Below the pieces are notes generated by a model. That model made no database searches. It saw nothing but the letters and a program-made list of their open reading frames with translations, and was not told the DNA's origin. From NCBI GenBank assembly GCA_041584155.1, contig JBFHEL010000133.1, forward strand, positions 1 to 9,815: 9,815 nucleotides of DNA. Direction: 5' to 3'. The translations under genes and the position numbers were made by a program. Of this stretch, positions 1-6,403 are shown piece by piece. Within the stretch, counting starts at the first letter, position 1; each line of letters starts with the position of its first letter. This DNA is from Saccharicrinis sp041584155 (lineage in GTDB: Bacteria; Bacteroidota; Bacteroidia; Bacteroidales; Marinilabiliaceae).

Positions 1-2276
1 AATGCTTTAGCAACTTCTTTACGGGAGATAGGTGCTTTAACCACATAATTTAAGGAGTGATCAAACCCTTGTTCTCCCTGAACGGTTAAAGTTGAACCAA
101 ATACCTTTGGGTGAAAAGGGCTCACAATTATTTTACCATCCTTCAACACAAAGTCAATATTAATATCTTCTGCTTTCATGGTTTTGTACTTATTGTTATT
201 TAGCAGACTAGCCATTTTATTTAGCACCTCAGAATCGGATACCTCAATGGATTTGGACACCATATTACCACCTCCCGTAATGGATGAAATAACCGGTGAC
301 ATTTCCTGATCTAACAAACTGTAATACTCTAATTTAGCTCCTATCTTTCCCTTAGAGCTGCTTGCAATGGGCAGCAACGAATCAATTACACTAAATGAGT
401 TAGCTGTTTGCGTGATATCTATGTCTCTGGCATTAAAGAAAAAATCGAAGTAAGGCTTTTGAGTATCCTGTGTATTATACTGCCCGCTCATTGTCATCTG
501 TCCTTTGAGCAGATTCATATCTATCCCATCCAGTTTTACAACTCCATCTCTAACGGTTATCTTTCCCTTTACCTGATTCATTTCTAGTTTATCGTATAGT
601 ATCTTGTCTATGGAAGAATTAAATACCAAATCTATATTTTTAGGTACCTCCATCAATTCCATTGCAACAGTATCTTCCTCTGCACGAACAGACTCCTCTG
701 AACCGGCCACTAAAAACTCATTTACATCCAATAACCTGGAATAATGAGTTAACTCTCCTTTAATAGTTTCATCGTTCAAAACATAAGGCAAATAATTTTC
801 CAGCCTACCTTTTAATGACAAATCTGAACGACCAATATTGCAATTAAATTGATCTAAAATAATGTTTTTAGGAGAAAATAATAAGGAGGCAGTTGATATA
901 GTTACCGCCTCGGGTATATCCTTACTGTTATAATAAAAACCATTCATTGTAAGCTGACCGTTCACCATCACCTGATCATACAGCTCCTTTTCTATGGTTT
1001 GCATATCTGCATCTACACTAATATGAGCGTCAATAACTCCTTTTATATCAAAACTGTCTAATGGCATAGCTTCCTTTAATGAATTTAAATCAATTACTCC
1101 GGCCATTACTCCCTTAAACCTGGCATTACTCATCGGAGTTTGCACTGACATAGAAGCATCAAATGGGTTTTGCCCTAGGACAAAATGAAAAGTCTTTATC
1201 TCTGTTAAGGTACTGTCTGCCGAACCGCCCTTATTATTTACCTGAAAATCTATATTAATATCTTCAATGGCCTTAGGTAGATCGGGATATTTTATTTTTC
1301 CATCATCCACCTTTAGCATCACATTAAAGGCTGGCAGGTGATTTGCATCGCGGTAAATACCTTTAGCTACAGATTCCATTGTTAAGTTACCCGTGGTCTG
1401 CACATCTTTAGTATAATGGGCAAACTCATCAGGAACCAGTCCAAGAATAGCCTCAAAATTAGTGTCTTTAGAACTCAGTGTCAGATCCAGATCATAGCCA
1501 TCCTCAAGCATACCTATCGATCCTTCAAAACAAAGATTTAAACGGTTCAACATTAAGTCGTTTTCCTTGAAAGTAAATACCTCATTAGTCATATCAGCTA
1601 TCATTTCTGCATCTAAAGAAACTTTTAACCCCTTGACATACCTGGTACCTTCCATATCTATATCCACACGATTAATGGATGTTTTTATCTTAAGGTCTGT
1701 GATGGAAGCAGATAAATCTCCCGACATATCCACATTAAGATCATATATGCCGGCATCCAACAACAGGCTTTTATCTGAATAGGTGATGATACCATGATTA
1801 ATCACTAAACTTTGTAAGTTAACTGTGAAATTACTGCTGACTTCAGCATTGGTATCTACTTCCTCCTGAAATTCTTCCGTAGCTTTAACAATATCCCAGT
1901 TCACAGTTGAATCTGCTAATACTTTGGCATGAATAAGCGGTTGATCTAACAATATGCTTTCTACCTCTATTCTATTGCTTCGAATAATAGTCGATAAATT
2001 AACCGACATTAAAAATTTATTTAGCGACAACAAAGTATCTCCTTCAAACTGTTTTTCGCCAACAACACTCAAATCATGCACACTAATTGACAAGCTGGGA
2101 AATTTTTTGATCATTGAAAGCGAAAAATCGGTCCATTGCACCTCAGCATTTAACTGATTATTCATTTCCTCTCTTGCTATCCTTTCAATTTTATCCTTAA
2201 AAATTAATGGAATAACCAATAATATCAGGAAAATAACGCCCACAATGATGGCAAAAATTTTGATAAACTTTTTCAT
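1..2276 (-). CDS. AsmA-family envelope protein, 3' end outside window
   Basis: The frame stays open from the ATG at 2276 to the window edge, giving 758 codons without a stop. I translated it by hand. Residues about 4-25 form one N-terminal membrane helix (MKKFIKIFAIIVGVIFLILL), followed by a short basic/acidic stretch. Residues about 48-95 carry the pattern typical of Bacteroidota AsmA-like proteins: a TDFSLS start, KKFPSLSISVHDLSVVG, then an F-x-GD-TLLSL segment. The rest is beta-rich, with many repeated short strands of the kind that build the long bridge-like AsmA/TamB/Vps13-type fold. The visible end (FDHSLNYVVKAPISRKEV) resembles the conserved C-terminal AsmA motif, so perhaps 50-250 residues are missing. 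The family is tied to outer-membrane biogenesis and phospholipid transport between membranes; the protein would be anchored in the inner membrane and extend into the periplasm. Its exact role here is unknown. It is divergent from the LacI-type gene and has its own -7 element. Confidence 0.88.
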   Translation of the reverse strand, partial: MKKFIKIFAIIVGVIFLILLVIPLIFKDKIERIAREEMNNQLNAEVQWTDFSLSMIKKFPSLSISVHDLSVVGEKQFEGDTLLSLNKFLMSVNLSTIIRSNRIEVESILLDQPLIHAKVLADSTVNWDIVKATEEFQEEVDTNAEVSSNFTVNLQSLVINHGIITYSDKSLLLDAGIYDLNVDMSGDLSASITDLKIKTSINRVDIDMEGTRYVKGLKVSLDAEMIADMTNEVFTFKENDLMLNRLNLCFEGSIGMLEDGYDLDLTLSSKDTNFEAILGLVPDEFAHYTKDVQTTGNLTMESVAKGIYRDANHLPAFNVMLKVDDGKIKYPDLPKAIEDINIDFQVNNKGGSADSTLTEIKTFHFVLGQNPFDASMSVQTPMSNARFKGVMAGVIDLNSLKEAMPLDSFDIKGVIDAHISVDADMQTIEKELYDQVMVNGQLTMNGFYYNSKDIPEAVTISTASLLFSPKNIILDQFNCNIGRSDLSLKGRLENYLPYVLNDETIKGELTHYSRLLDVNEFLVAGSEESVRAEEDTVAMELMEVPKNIDLVFNSSIDKILYDKLEMNQVKGKITVRDGVVKLDGIDMNLLKGQMTMSGQYNTQDTQKPYFDFFFNARDIDITQTANSFSVIDSLLPIASSSKGKIGAKLEYYSLLDQEMSPVISSITGGGNMVSKSIEVSDSEVLNKMASLLNNNKYKTMKAEDINIDFVLKDGKIIVSPFHPKVFGSTLTVQGEQGFDHSLNYVVKAPISRKEVAKA

Positions 2277-2304
2277 GCTTAATTATGTCTTTTAATACTC
2301 AATT

Positions 2305-2312
2305 CAAAGTTA
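2305..2312 (-). promoter_or_regulatory. Promoter -7 element for the AsmA-family gene
   Basis: Read on the minus strand this is TAACTTTG, an exact match to the Bacteroidota -7 consensus TAnnTTTG. It lies 28 bases upstream of the AsmA-family ATG, so the predicted leader is about 20-25 nt. No convincing TTTG -33 box is present at the usual 17-23 base spacing (the nearest sequence is TGTG-like). The motif is short, so this rests on its match and its position. Confidence 0.5.
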
Positions 2313-2510
2313 ATCTTATTTACAATTTTAGCAGCACAGATGTTTATATTTTAAACAGTAAACTCTTTAAGTATTCTATAATTACAAAAACACCCCTTAC
2401 ACAAATCTGATAATTAAGATATTACATCACAAAATTATCACAATCCATTTTTTTAGCACGTATTTGAAATGAAATATTTTTGTCTATTAGTATGAATAAA
2501 AATAAATAAT

Positions 2511-2518
2511 TACATTTG
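2511..2518 (+). promoter_or_regulatory. Promoter -7 element for the LacI-type regulator
   Basis: TACATTTG matches the Bacteroidota -7 consensus TAnnTTTG exactly and ends 23 bases before the regulator's ATG. Transcription would start a few bases downstream, inside the adjacent palindrome at 2519-2532, leaving a leader of only about 15-20 nt with no Shine-Dalgarno sequence. A TTTG at 2479-2482 is too far away (28-base spacer) to be a normal -33 box, so the promoter may be weak or depend on an activator. Confidence 0.55.
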
Positions 2519-2532
2519 CTAAACCGGTTTAG
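2519..2532 (+). promoter_or_regulatory. Predicted LacI-family operator (autoregulatory)
   Basis: CTAAACCGGTTTAG is a perfect 14-bp palindrome with a central CpG. LacI/GalR-family operators are usually even palindromes with a central CG, into which a leucine of the hinge helix inserts. The regulator encoded 9 bases downstream has this hinge (PNQLARSL, residues 51-58). The site directly follows the -7 element and covers the predicted transcription start, so a bound repressor would block its own promoter. That this protein binds this site is inferred from position and symmetry. Confidence 0.72.
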
Positions 2533-2541
2533 TAAAAATAG

Positions 2542-3531
2542 ATGAAAATTTCAATCAGTCAAATAGCTCAATTAGCAGGTGTATCTAAAACAACTGTTTC
2601 CTTTGTTTTAAACGGCCGGGGTGATGAAAAAAATATTAGCCAGGCTACTCAGTCAAAAATTTATGAAATAGCCAAAAATCATCATTATCAGCCCAACCAA
2701 TTAGCCCGCAGTTTAAGTTTGGGCAAAACAGAAACTTTAGCACTGGTTGTACCTGACATCTCCAATCCCTTTTATGGCAAGATTGCTCGTTTTATTGAGA
2801 AATATGCCGAAAACAAGGGATATAAAGTCATGATAGCCAGTACTGATGAAAACATGAGCAAGGAACAAAATCTATTGAAAAATTTTAAAGCCCGGCAAAT
2901 CGATGGTATTGTATTAGCATCTGCACAAAGAAAATGGTCTGATACATCAGCTTTAAATACCATACCCACGGTTTATTTCGACCGGATATTTCAGGAACAG
3001 GAGCACTCATTTGTGGATATTGATAACCAAAACGCGACAGAGAAATTAACCAGTGCATTAATAAGCAAAAGACATAAGCGAATTGGACTTTTAACACTTA
3101 CCTCCTATCTGCCAAATATTAACCAGCGCTTAAAAGGATATTATAAAGCCTTAGAAAAAGCTTCCTTGAAAATAGATACTGAGTTGGTGATTGAAGTAAA
3201 CTACAACAACAAAAAAAAATATGTACAAAAGGCATTAGAACATTTGCTTCATTTAAATGAACCAGTTACCGCTGTTGTATTTCTAAATAACGTTTTGGCA
3301 GCTGAAGGCATCTGGGCCATTAACACTTATTGGCCAGAACTCAAAGATAAGCTCGAATTTGCCAGTTTCGATAATCTGGATCTGTTTGACTATTCGACAC
3401 CGAAAGTAATATCGGTACTTCAGCCAGCAAAACAAATTGCCCAAAGTTGCATAAATATGTTGTGTAATCAGATTAATGATAATAAGATGGAAAAAGGAAG
3501 ATGTATACAAACGAAAATAATAGACAGATAA
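2542..3531 (+). CDS. LacI/GalR-family transcriptional regulator
   Basis: This 329-residue protein has the normal LacI-family length and order. Residues 4-24 form the helix-turn-helix (ISQIAQLAGVSKTTVSFVLN), residues about 49-58 the hinge helix (YQPNQLARSL), and residues about 64-329 a periplasmic-binding-protein-like ligand domain. Recognisable stretches of that domain are LALVVPDISNPFYGKIARFIE (residues 66-86), the IDGIVLAS strand (120-127), the PTVYFDR segment (142-148), the KRIGLLTL strand (179-186) and the ASFDN element (274-278). It would bind DNA as a dimer and release or bind it in response to a small sugar or sugar phosphate; the ligand cannot be read from sequence. The start at 2542 is favoured because the helix-turn-helix begins at residue 4. 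It precedes the kinase and isomerase genes on the same strand, with a 95-base gap to the kinase, so it probably controls them as well as itself. Confidence 0.93.
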   Translation: MKISISQIAQLAGVSKTTVSFVLNGRGDEKNISQATQSKIYEIAKNHHYQPNQLARSLSLGKTETLALVVPDISNPFYGKIARFIEKYAENKGYKVMIASTDENMSKEQNLLKNFKARQIDGIVLASAQRKWSDTSALNTIPTVYFDRIFQEQEHSFVDIDNQNATEKLTSALISKRHKRIGLLTLTSYLPNINQRLKGYYKALEKASLKIDTELVIEVNYNNKKKYVQKALEHLLHLNEPVTAVVFLNNVLAAEGIWAINTYWPELKDKLEFASFDNLDLFDYSTPKVISVLQPAKQIAQSCINMLCNQINDNKMEKGRCIQTKIIDR

Positions 3532-3579
3532 TTATTATTTGAAACCCAAAACCTCCTAACTAACTGACTAAATGATCAG

Positions 3580-3595
3580 TAATAATGCATTATTA
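3580..3595. repeat. Perfect 16-bp AT-rich palindrome upstream of the kinase gene
   Basis: TAATAATGCATTATTA is identical to its own reverse complement. It lies in the 95-base gap between regulator and kinase, 31 bases before the kinase ATG, just before an imperfect -7-like sequence TAAATTTA (3597-3604, which lacks only the final G of TAnnTTTG). No T-run follows, so it does not look like an intrinsic terminator. It could be a binding site for a dimeric protein, or a chance product of AT-rich DNA. It differs from the CCGG-centred operator, so it is not an obvious second site for the same regulator. Confidence 0.4.
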
Positions 3596-3626
3596 ATAAA
3601 TTTACATGTAACTCAAAATACAAACA

Positions 3627-4697
3627 ATGATTGATATTTTTTCAGACAAAAGATTAGTACTGACCCTCGATGCAGGAGGAACCAACTTTGTATTTAATGC
3701 CATAAAAGGAGGTAAAACCGTTTTAGAACCCTATGGCACACCTGCCAACGGAGATAACCTTGAACTATGTTTAAGGACCATGATAGATGGGTTTGAAAAA
3801 GTAAAAGCCCAGTTAAATGAAAAACCGGTTGCCATAAGTTTTGCTTTTCCTGGCCCTGCTGATTACCCAAAGGGAATTATTGGTGATTTAGGAAACTTAC
3901 CTGCTTTTCGCGGAGGAGTTGCCTTGGGAGATATGCTGAAAGAGCATTTTAATATTCCTGTCTATATTCAAAACGATGGCGATTTATATGCCTATGGAGA
4001 AGCCTTAGGTGGTATATTACCGGAAATAAATAAACTATCAGCTAAAAAATACAAAAACCTGATTGGTTTAACATTAGGAACAGGATTTGGAGCAGGCTTA
4101 GTTCATGATGGAATGTTAATAGCTGGTGACAATAGTATAGCTGCAGAAGTTTGGCTTATTTCAAATGCAATCTCTCCTGAAAGAAATGCAGAGGAAGGCG
4201 TAAGTACACGTGCGATTATTAAGGCCTATAATAGCAAGGCATCTAATCCTGATGAATCGTATATGCCTAAGGATATTTTTGAAATTGCTACCGGCACCAA
4301 AGATGGAGACAAAGATGCTGCATTAAATGCTTTTAAAATTTTTGGAACCCATTTGGGTGATGCTATTGCCAACCTGATTAATTTATTTGATGGATTAGTG
4401 GTTATTGGTGGAGGACTTACTGGTGCCAGCAAACTATATATGCCTGCTGTGATGGAAGTGTTACATGGTAAATTCAAATGCGGACAAGACAGGTTAGTAC
4501 ACCAGATTTTTTGTCTGGATAACGAAGAAGAAAAAAATGCTTTCTTTACTTCTTCCAGCAAAACAATAAAGGTACCCTTCTCTGAAAAGACTATTGCATA
4601 TGATCCTGTACAAAAAGTTGGGGTTGCAACAAGTAAAATTGATGCCAGCATGGCTATTTCATTGGGAGCTTACGCCTATGCTTTAAATAAATTGTAA
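3627..4697 (+). CDS. ROK-family sugar kinase lacking the zinc motif
   Basis: This 356-residue protein has the ASKHA nucleotide-binding landmarks of ROK kinases. The phosphate-1 loop is LDAGGTNF (residues 14-21). The catalytic base is probably Asp117 in QNDGDLYAYGE (residues 115-125). The phosphate-2 loop is LGTGFGAG (150-157) and the adenosine loop VVIGGGLTGA (258-267). It would transfer phosphate from ATP to a hexose in the cytoplasm. The usual ROK zinc signature (an EIGH histidine followed by CxCGxxGCxE) is absent: the matching region reads AAEVWLISNAISPERNAEEGVSTRA (residues 172-196), with no cysteine or histidine. I believe a zinc-less branch of this kind exists in other Bacteroidota, so the gene is unlikely to be broken. 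Its place between a LacI regulator and a mannose-6-phosphate isomerase gene suggests mannose or fructose as substrate; glucose or an amino sugar remain possible. A 113-base gap separates it from the isomerase. Confidence 0.88.
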   Translation: MIDIFSDKRLVLTLDAGGTNFVFNAIKGGKTVLEPYGTPANGDNLELCLRTMIDGFEKVKAQLNEKPVAISFAFPGPADYPKGIIGDLGNLPAFRGGVALGDMLKEHFNIPVYIQNDGDLYAYGEALGGILPEINKLSAKKYKNLIGLTLGTGFGAGLVHDGMLIAGDNSIAAEVWLISNAISPERNAEEGVSTRAIIKAYNSKASNPDESYMPKDIFEIATGTKDGDKDAALNAFKIFGTHLGDAIANLINLFDGLVVIGGGLTGASKLYMPAVMEVLHGKFKCGQDRLVHQIFCLDNEEEKNAFFTSSSKTIKVPFSEKTIAYDPVQKVGVATSKIDASMAISLGAYAYALNKL

Positions 4698-4737
4698 AAG
4701 CATACCCTGAAAGTCACATTACTTATTTGCTCTTTTT

Positions 4738-4760
4738 TAAAACTGTTTAATAAAACTGTT
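4738..4760 (+). repeat. Two 10-bp direct repeats, partly operator-like, before manA
   Basis: TAAAACTGTT occurs at 4738-4747 and again at 4751-4760, a 13-base period, in the gap between the kinase and isomerase genes. The first copy with its flank (TAAAACTGTTTA, 4738-4749) matches 10 of 12 bases of the operator core TAAACCGGTTTA at 2520-2531. It is the only place in this gap resembling the regulator's predicted site. No exact -7 element was found here, so whether it is a promoter, a weak second operator or chance cannot be decided. Confidence 0.3.
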
Positions 4761-4810
4761 GACAGAGTATATATGAGACATATTAGTATTCAAAATTTAT
4801 ATATAAGAAA

Positions 4811-5782
4811 ATGTTACATCCATTAAAATTTAATCCCATCCTTAAAGAAATGCTTTGGGGAGGAAAAAAAATTCCAGCCAACTTACAAGTAGAAGTCAAT
4901 GCGGATTCTAAAATTGGTGAAAATTTTGCTGTCTCCGGATTGCCTAACGATATATCAGTTGTAAGCGAAGGCGAATTAAAAGGAAAAAACCTGGCAGAAT
5001 TAATTGAACAATACAAAGGTCAATTAATAGGTGAAAAAGTTTATACCACTTTCGGCACTAAATTTCCCTTATTAATAAAATATATCGATGCCAATGATGA
5101 TTTATCTATTCAGGTACATCCTGATGATACCTTGGCTAAAATAAAACATGATTCTTTTGGTAAAACAGAGATGTGGTATGTAATTGAATCAGAGGGAGAA
5201 GCCAGCCTCATTTCCGGATTTACAAAAAAAACAACAGCCCAAGAGTTTGAAGATCTGCATCAGAGTGGCAGAATAATGGAATTAATGCAAAGTCATCCTA
5301 CCCACGAAGGAGATACTTTCTTTATTCCTGCCGGTAAAGTTCATTCCATTGGCAAAGGTAATCTGATTGCCGAGATTCAGCAGACATCAGATATTACTTA
5401 CAGAATTTACGATTTTGACCGTAGGGATAAATTTGGTAACCCTCGTGAATTACATCATGAGCTGGCTATGGATGCGATGAATTTTTCTGATGATGATGCC
5501 GGAAAGGTGAATTATAGTCTTTGCACTAACAAAACAGTAAATCTTGCTCAATGTAAATATTTTACCACAAATATTCTGGAAGCAAATGAAACCCTGAATA
5601 AAAACTACAAAGACAATGATTCATTTGTCATTTTAATGAACGTAGGAGGAAGCTGTGAAATCAGTGTGTCAGATTACTCCACTTCATTGAATAATATGGA
5701 AGCTATTTTAATTCCGGCATGTATAAATGAGATAAGGATAAAACCAACCAACAGCGTTAAGCTACTGGAGGTTTATATATAA
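4811..5782 (+). CDS. manA: Class I mannose-6-phosphate isomerase
   Basis: This 323-residue protein is a short (Bacillus/Bacteroidota-type) phosphomannose isomerase, a zinc enzyme interconverting mannose 6-phosphate and fructose 6-phosphate in the cytoplasm. The cupin metal ligands are visible: Gln101 and His103 in SIQVHPDD (residues 99-106), Glu120 in KTEMWYVIE (118-126) and His178 in FFIPAGKVHSIGKG (170-183). Also present are the N-terminal LKFNPILKEMLWGG motif (5-18), the FPLLIKYIDA strand (85-94) and the ITYRIYDFDR active-site segment (195-204), which contains the likely catalytic Arg198. The C-terminal third is a smaller, less conserved cupin-like domain. It ends at the hairpin at 5803-5843. 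Its position after a ROK kinase and a LacI regulator points to catabolic use of mannose or a mannoside, although it could also supply mannose 6-phosphate for GDP-mannose. No transporter or glycosidase is visible nearby. Confidence 0.93.
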   Translation: MLHPLKFNPILKEMLWGGKKIPANLQVEVNADSKIGENFAVSGLPNDISVVSEGELKGKNLAELIEQYKGQLIGEKVYTTFGTKFPLLIKYIDANDDLSIQVHPDDTLAKIKHDSFGKTEMWYVIESEGEASLISGFTKKTTAQEFEDLHQSGRIMELMQSHPTHEGDTFFIPAGKVHSIGKGNLIAEIQQTSDITYRIYDFDRRDKFGNPRELHHELAMDAMNFSDDDAGKVNYSLCTNKTVNLAQCKYFTTNILEANETLNKNYKDNDSFVILMNVGGSCEISVSDYSTSLNNMEAILIPACINEIRIKPTNSVKLLEVYI

Positions 5783-5802
5783 TTTATATACCGTATTGCA
5801 TT

Positions 5803-5843
5803 AAATCTTACGGAGAGTATTATTAATACTTTCTGTAAGATTT
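5803..5843. terminator. Hairpin terminator between convergent genes, likely bidirectional
   Basis: Bases 5803-5821 pair with 5825-5843 in a 19-bp stem containing two G-U pairs (read as plus-strand RNA) and a 3-base ATT loop. The stem has an A-run on its left and TTTT followed by T-rich DNA on its right, so it can stop transcripts from manA. The minus-strand reading also ends in T's and A's but would carry A-C mismatches where the plus strand has G-U pairs, so it is weaker in that direction. The right edge of the stem touches the stop codon (5843-5845) of the Gre-like gene, leaving that gene almost no untranslated 3' tail before the hairpin. Confidence 0.72.
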
Positions 5844-6304
5844 TAATATATTTCTTTAATCACTTCAGGTTTGCCTTGAAAAACAAAATGCTCTCCTTCC
5901 GTTAGTCCTTGCATGGCTTTTCCCAATGGTGAGGCCAGAGATATTGAATAAAAAGAGGTATCCCTTACCTCTATTTTACCCAAAGCAACAGCTATAAAAT
6001 ATTGTCCTTGTTGGGTACATACAATTGCCCCAAATTCTACGTGCTGAACTATCTTTTGAGCATTTATTTTAAGCACTTCGTTTTTTAACCGGAGTATGTT
6101 TTTTAATTGAATTTCATTTTTATCAATTTCGATATGCATCATAGCCCTTCCTGTTTCATATTTATCTCCTGCGCTGCTCTTTGAGTCACTATCTCTTGAT
6201 TCCTTTGCTGAAAAAATAGCCTCCTGAAGCATTTCTATTTTTTCATCCAATATTTCAATTACTCTGCGGTGAAGCTCCTGTTTTAAACTGACTTTATTAT
6301 TCAT
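5843..6304 (-). CDS. Short GreA/GreB-like transcription elongation factor
   Basis: From the ATG at 6304 this is a 153-residue protein. Residues about 5-80 are charged and helical, and should form a Gre-type antiparallel coiled coil. Residues about 95-153 form the FKBP-like C-terminal domain (VEFGAIVCTQQGQYFIAVALGK, ISLASPLGKAMQGLTEGEHF). At the expected coiled-coil tip, SSAGDKYETGRAM (residues 43-55) contains Asp47 and Glu50 with the same D-x-x-E spacing as the acidic pair of GreA (GDLKEN), which coordinates magnesium in the polymerase secondary channel. It probably acts on RNA polymerase, though transcript cleavage itself is inferred. Relatives in Bacteroidota databases are, I recall, sometimes mislabelled 3-oxoacyl-ACP synthase. 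A longer in-frame start at 6385 would add 27 hydrophobic residues, but that stretch contains a terminator and the gene's own promoter, so 6304 is preferred. AAAGGA just before the start is weakly Shine-Dalgarno-like. Confidence 0.85.
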   Translation of the reverse strand: MNNKVSLKQELHRRVIEILDEKIEMLQEAIFSAKESRDSDSKSSAGDKYETGRAMMHIEIDKNEIQLKNILRLKNEVLKINAQKIVQHVEFGAIVCTQQGQYFIAVALGKIEVRDTSFYSISLASPLGKAMQGLTEGEHFVFQGKPEVIKEIY

Positions 6305-6331
6305 TTCCTTTGCTGATATGATTAAGAATAA

Positions 6332-6367
6332 AAAAGCCCACACCTGTATAAACAAGAGAGGGCTTTT
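6332..6367 (-). terminator. Intrinsic terminator of the YfiR-TonB receptor operon
   Basis: On the minus strand AAAAGCCC (6367 to 6360) pairs with GGGCTTTT (6339 to 6332), and the U-run TTTTTTATTC follows. The loop is 20 bases, with a short inner TGT/ACA pairing. It lies 37 bases after the receptor's stop codon. It also overlaps the 27-codon stretch upstream of the preferred start of the Gre-like gene, which argues that this stretch is not coding. Confidence 0.75.
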
Positions 6368-6401
6368 CAAAGCTAATAAATCCAACCTTTAATTTACCAA
6401 A
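6368..6401 (-). promoter_or_regulatory. Promoter of the Gre-like gene
   Basis: Read on the minus strand, a TTTG -33 box (6401 to 6398) is followed after 22 bases by TAGCTTTG (6375 to 6368), an exact match to the -7 consensus TAnnTTTG. The spacing is within the 17-23 bases reported for Flavobacterium-type promoters. This is the most complete promoter in the window. The predicted start, near 6360-6364, lies inside the first arm of the receptor operon's terminator hairpin and leaves a leader of roughly 55-60 nt before the ATG at 6304. Confidence 0.65.
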
Positions 6402-6403
6402 TT

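Noticed and set aside
1567..2157. Two short plus-strand open frames (1567-1782 and 1954-2157)
   Set aside because: Both are antisense to the AsmA-family gene, whose frame is continuous with clear family motifs; they have no promoter or homology signal.
2479..2482. TTTG as the -33 box for the LacI-type gene
   Set aside because: The spacer to the -7 element would be 28 bases, outside the 17-23 range seen in Bacteroidota promoters.
3713..3725. TAAAACCGTTTTA, an operator-like odd palindrome inside the kinase gene
   Set aside because: It lies in coding sequence, has an odd centre instead of the CG-centred even symmetry of the upstream site, and is likely fixed by the Lys-Thr-Val-Leu codons.
4226..4651. 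A 141-codon open frame on the minus strand opposite the kinase gene
   Set aside because: It lies wholly inside a well-supported kinase gene, has no recognisable motif and follows from codon bias of the opposite strand.
6305..6385. N-terminal 27-residue hydrophobic extension of the Gre-like protein
   Set aside because: The stretch contains the receptor operon terminator and the local promoter's -7 box, and Gre-like proteins begin with the charged helix at 6304.
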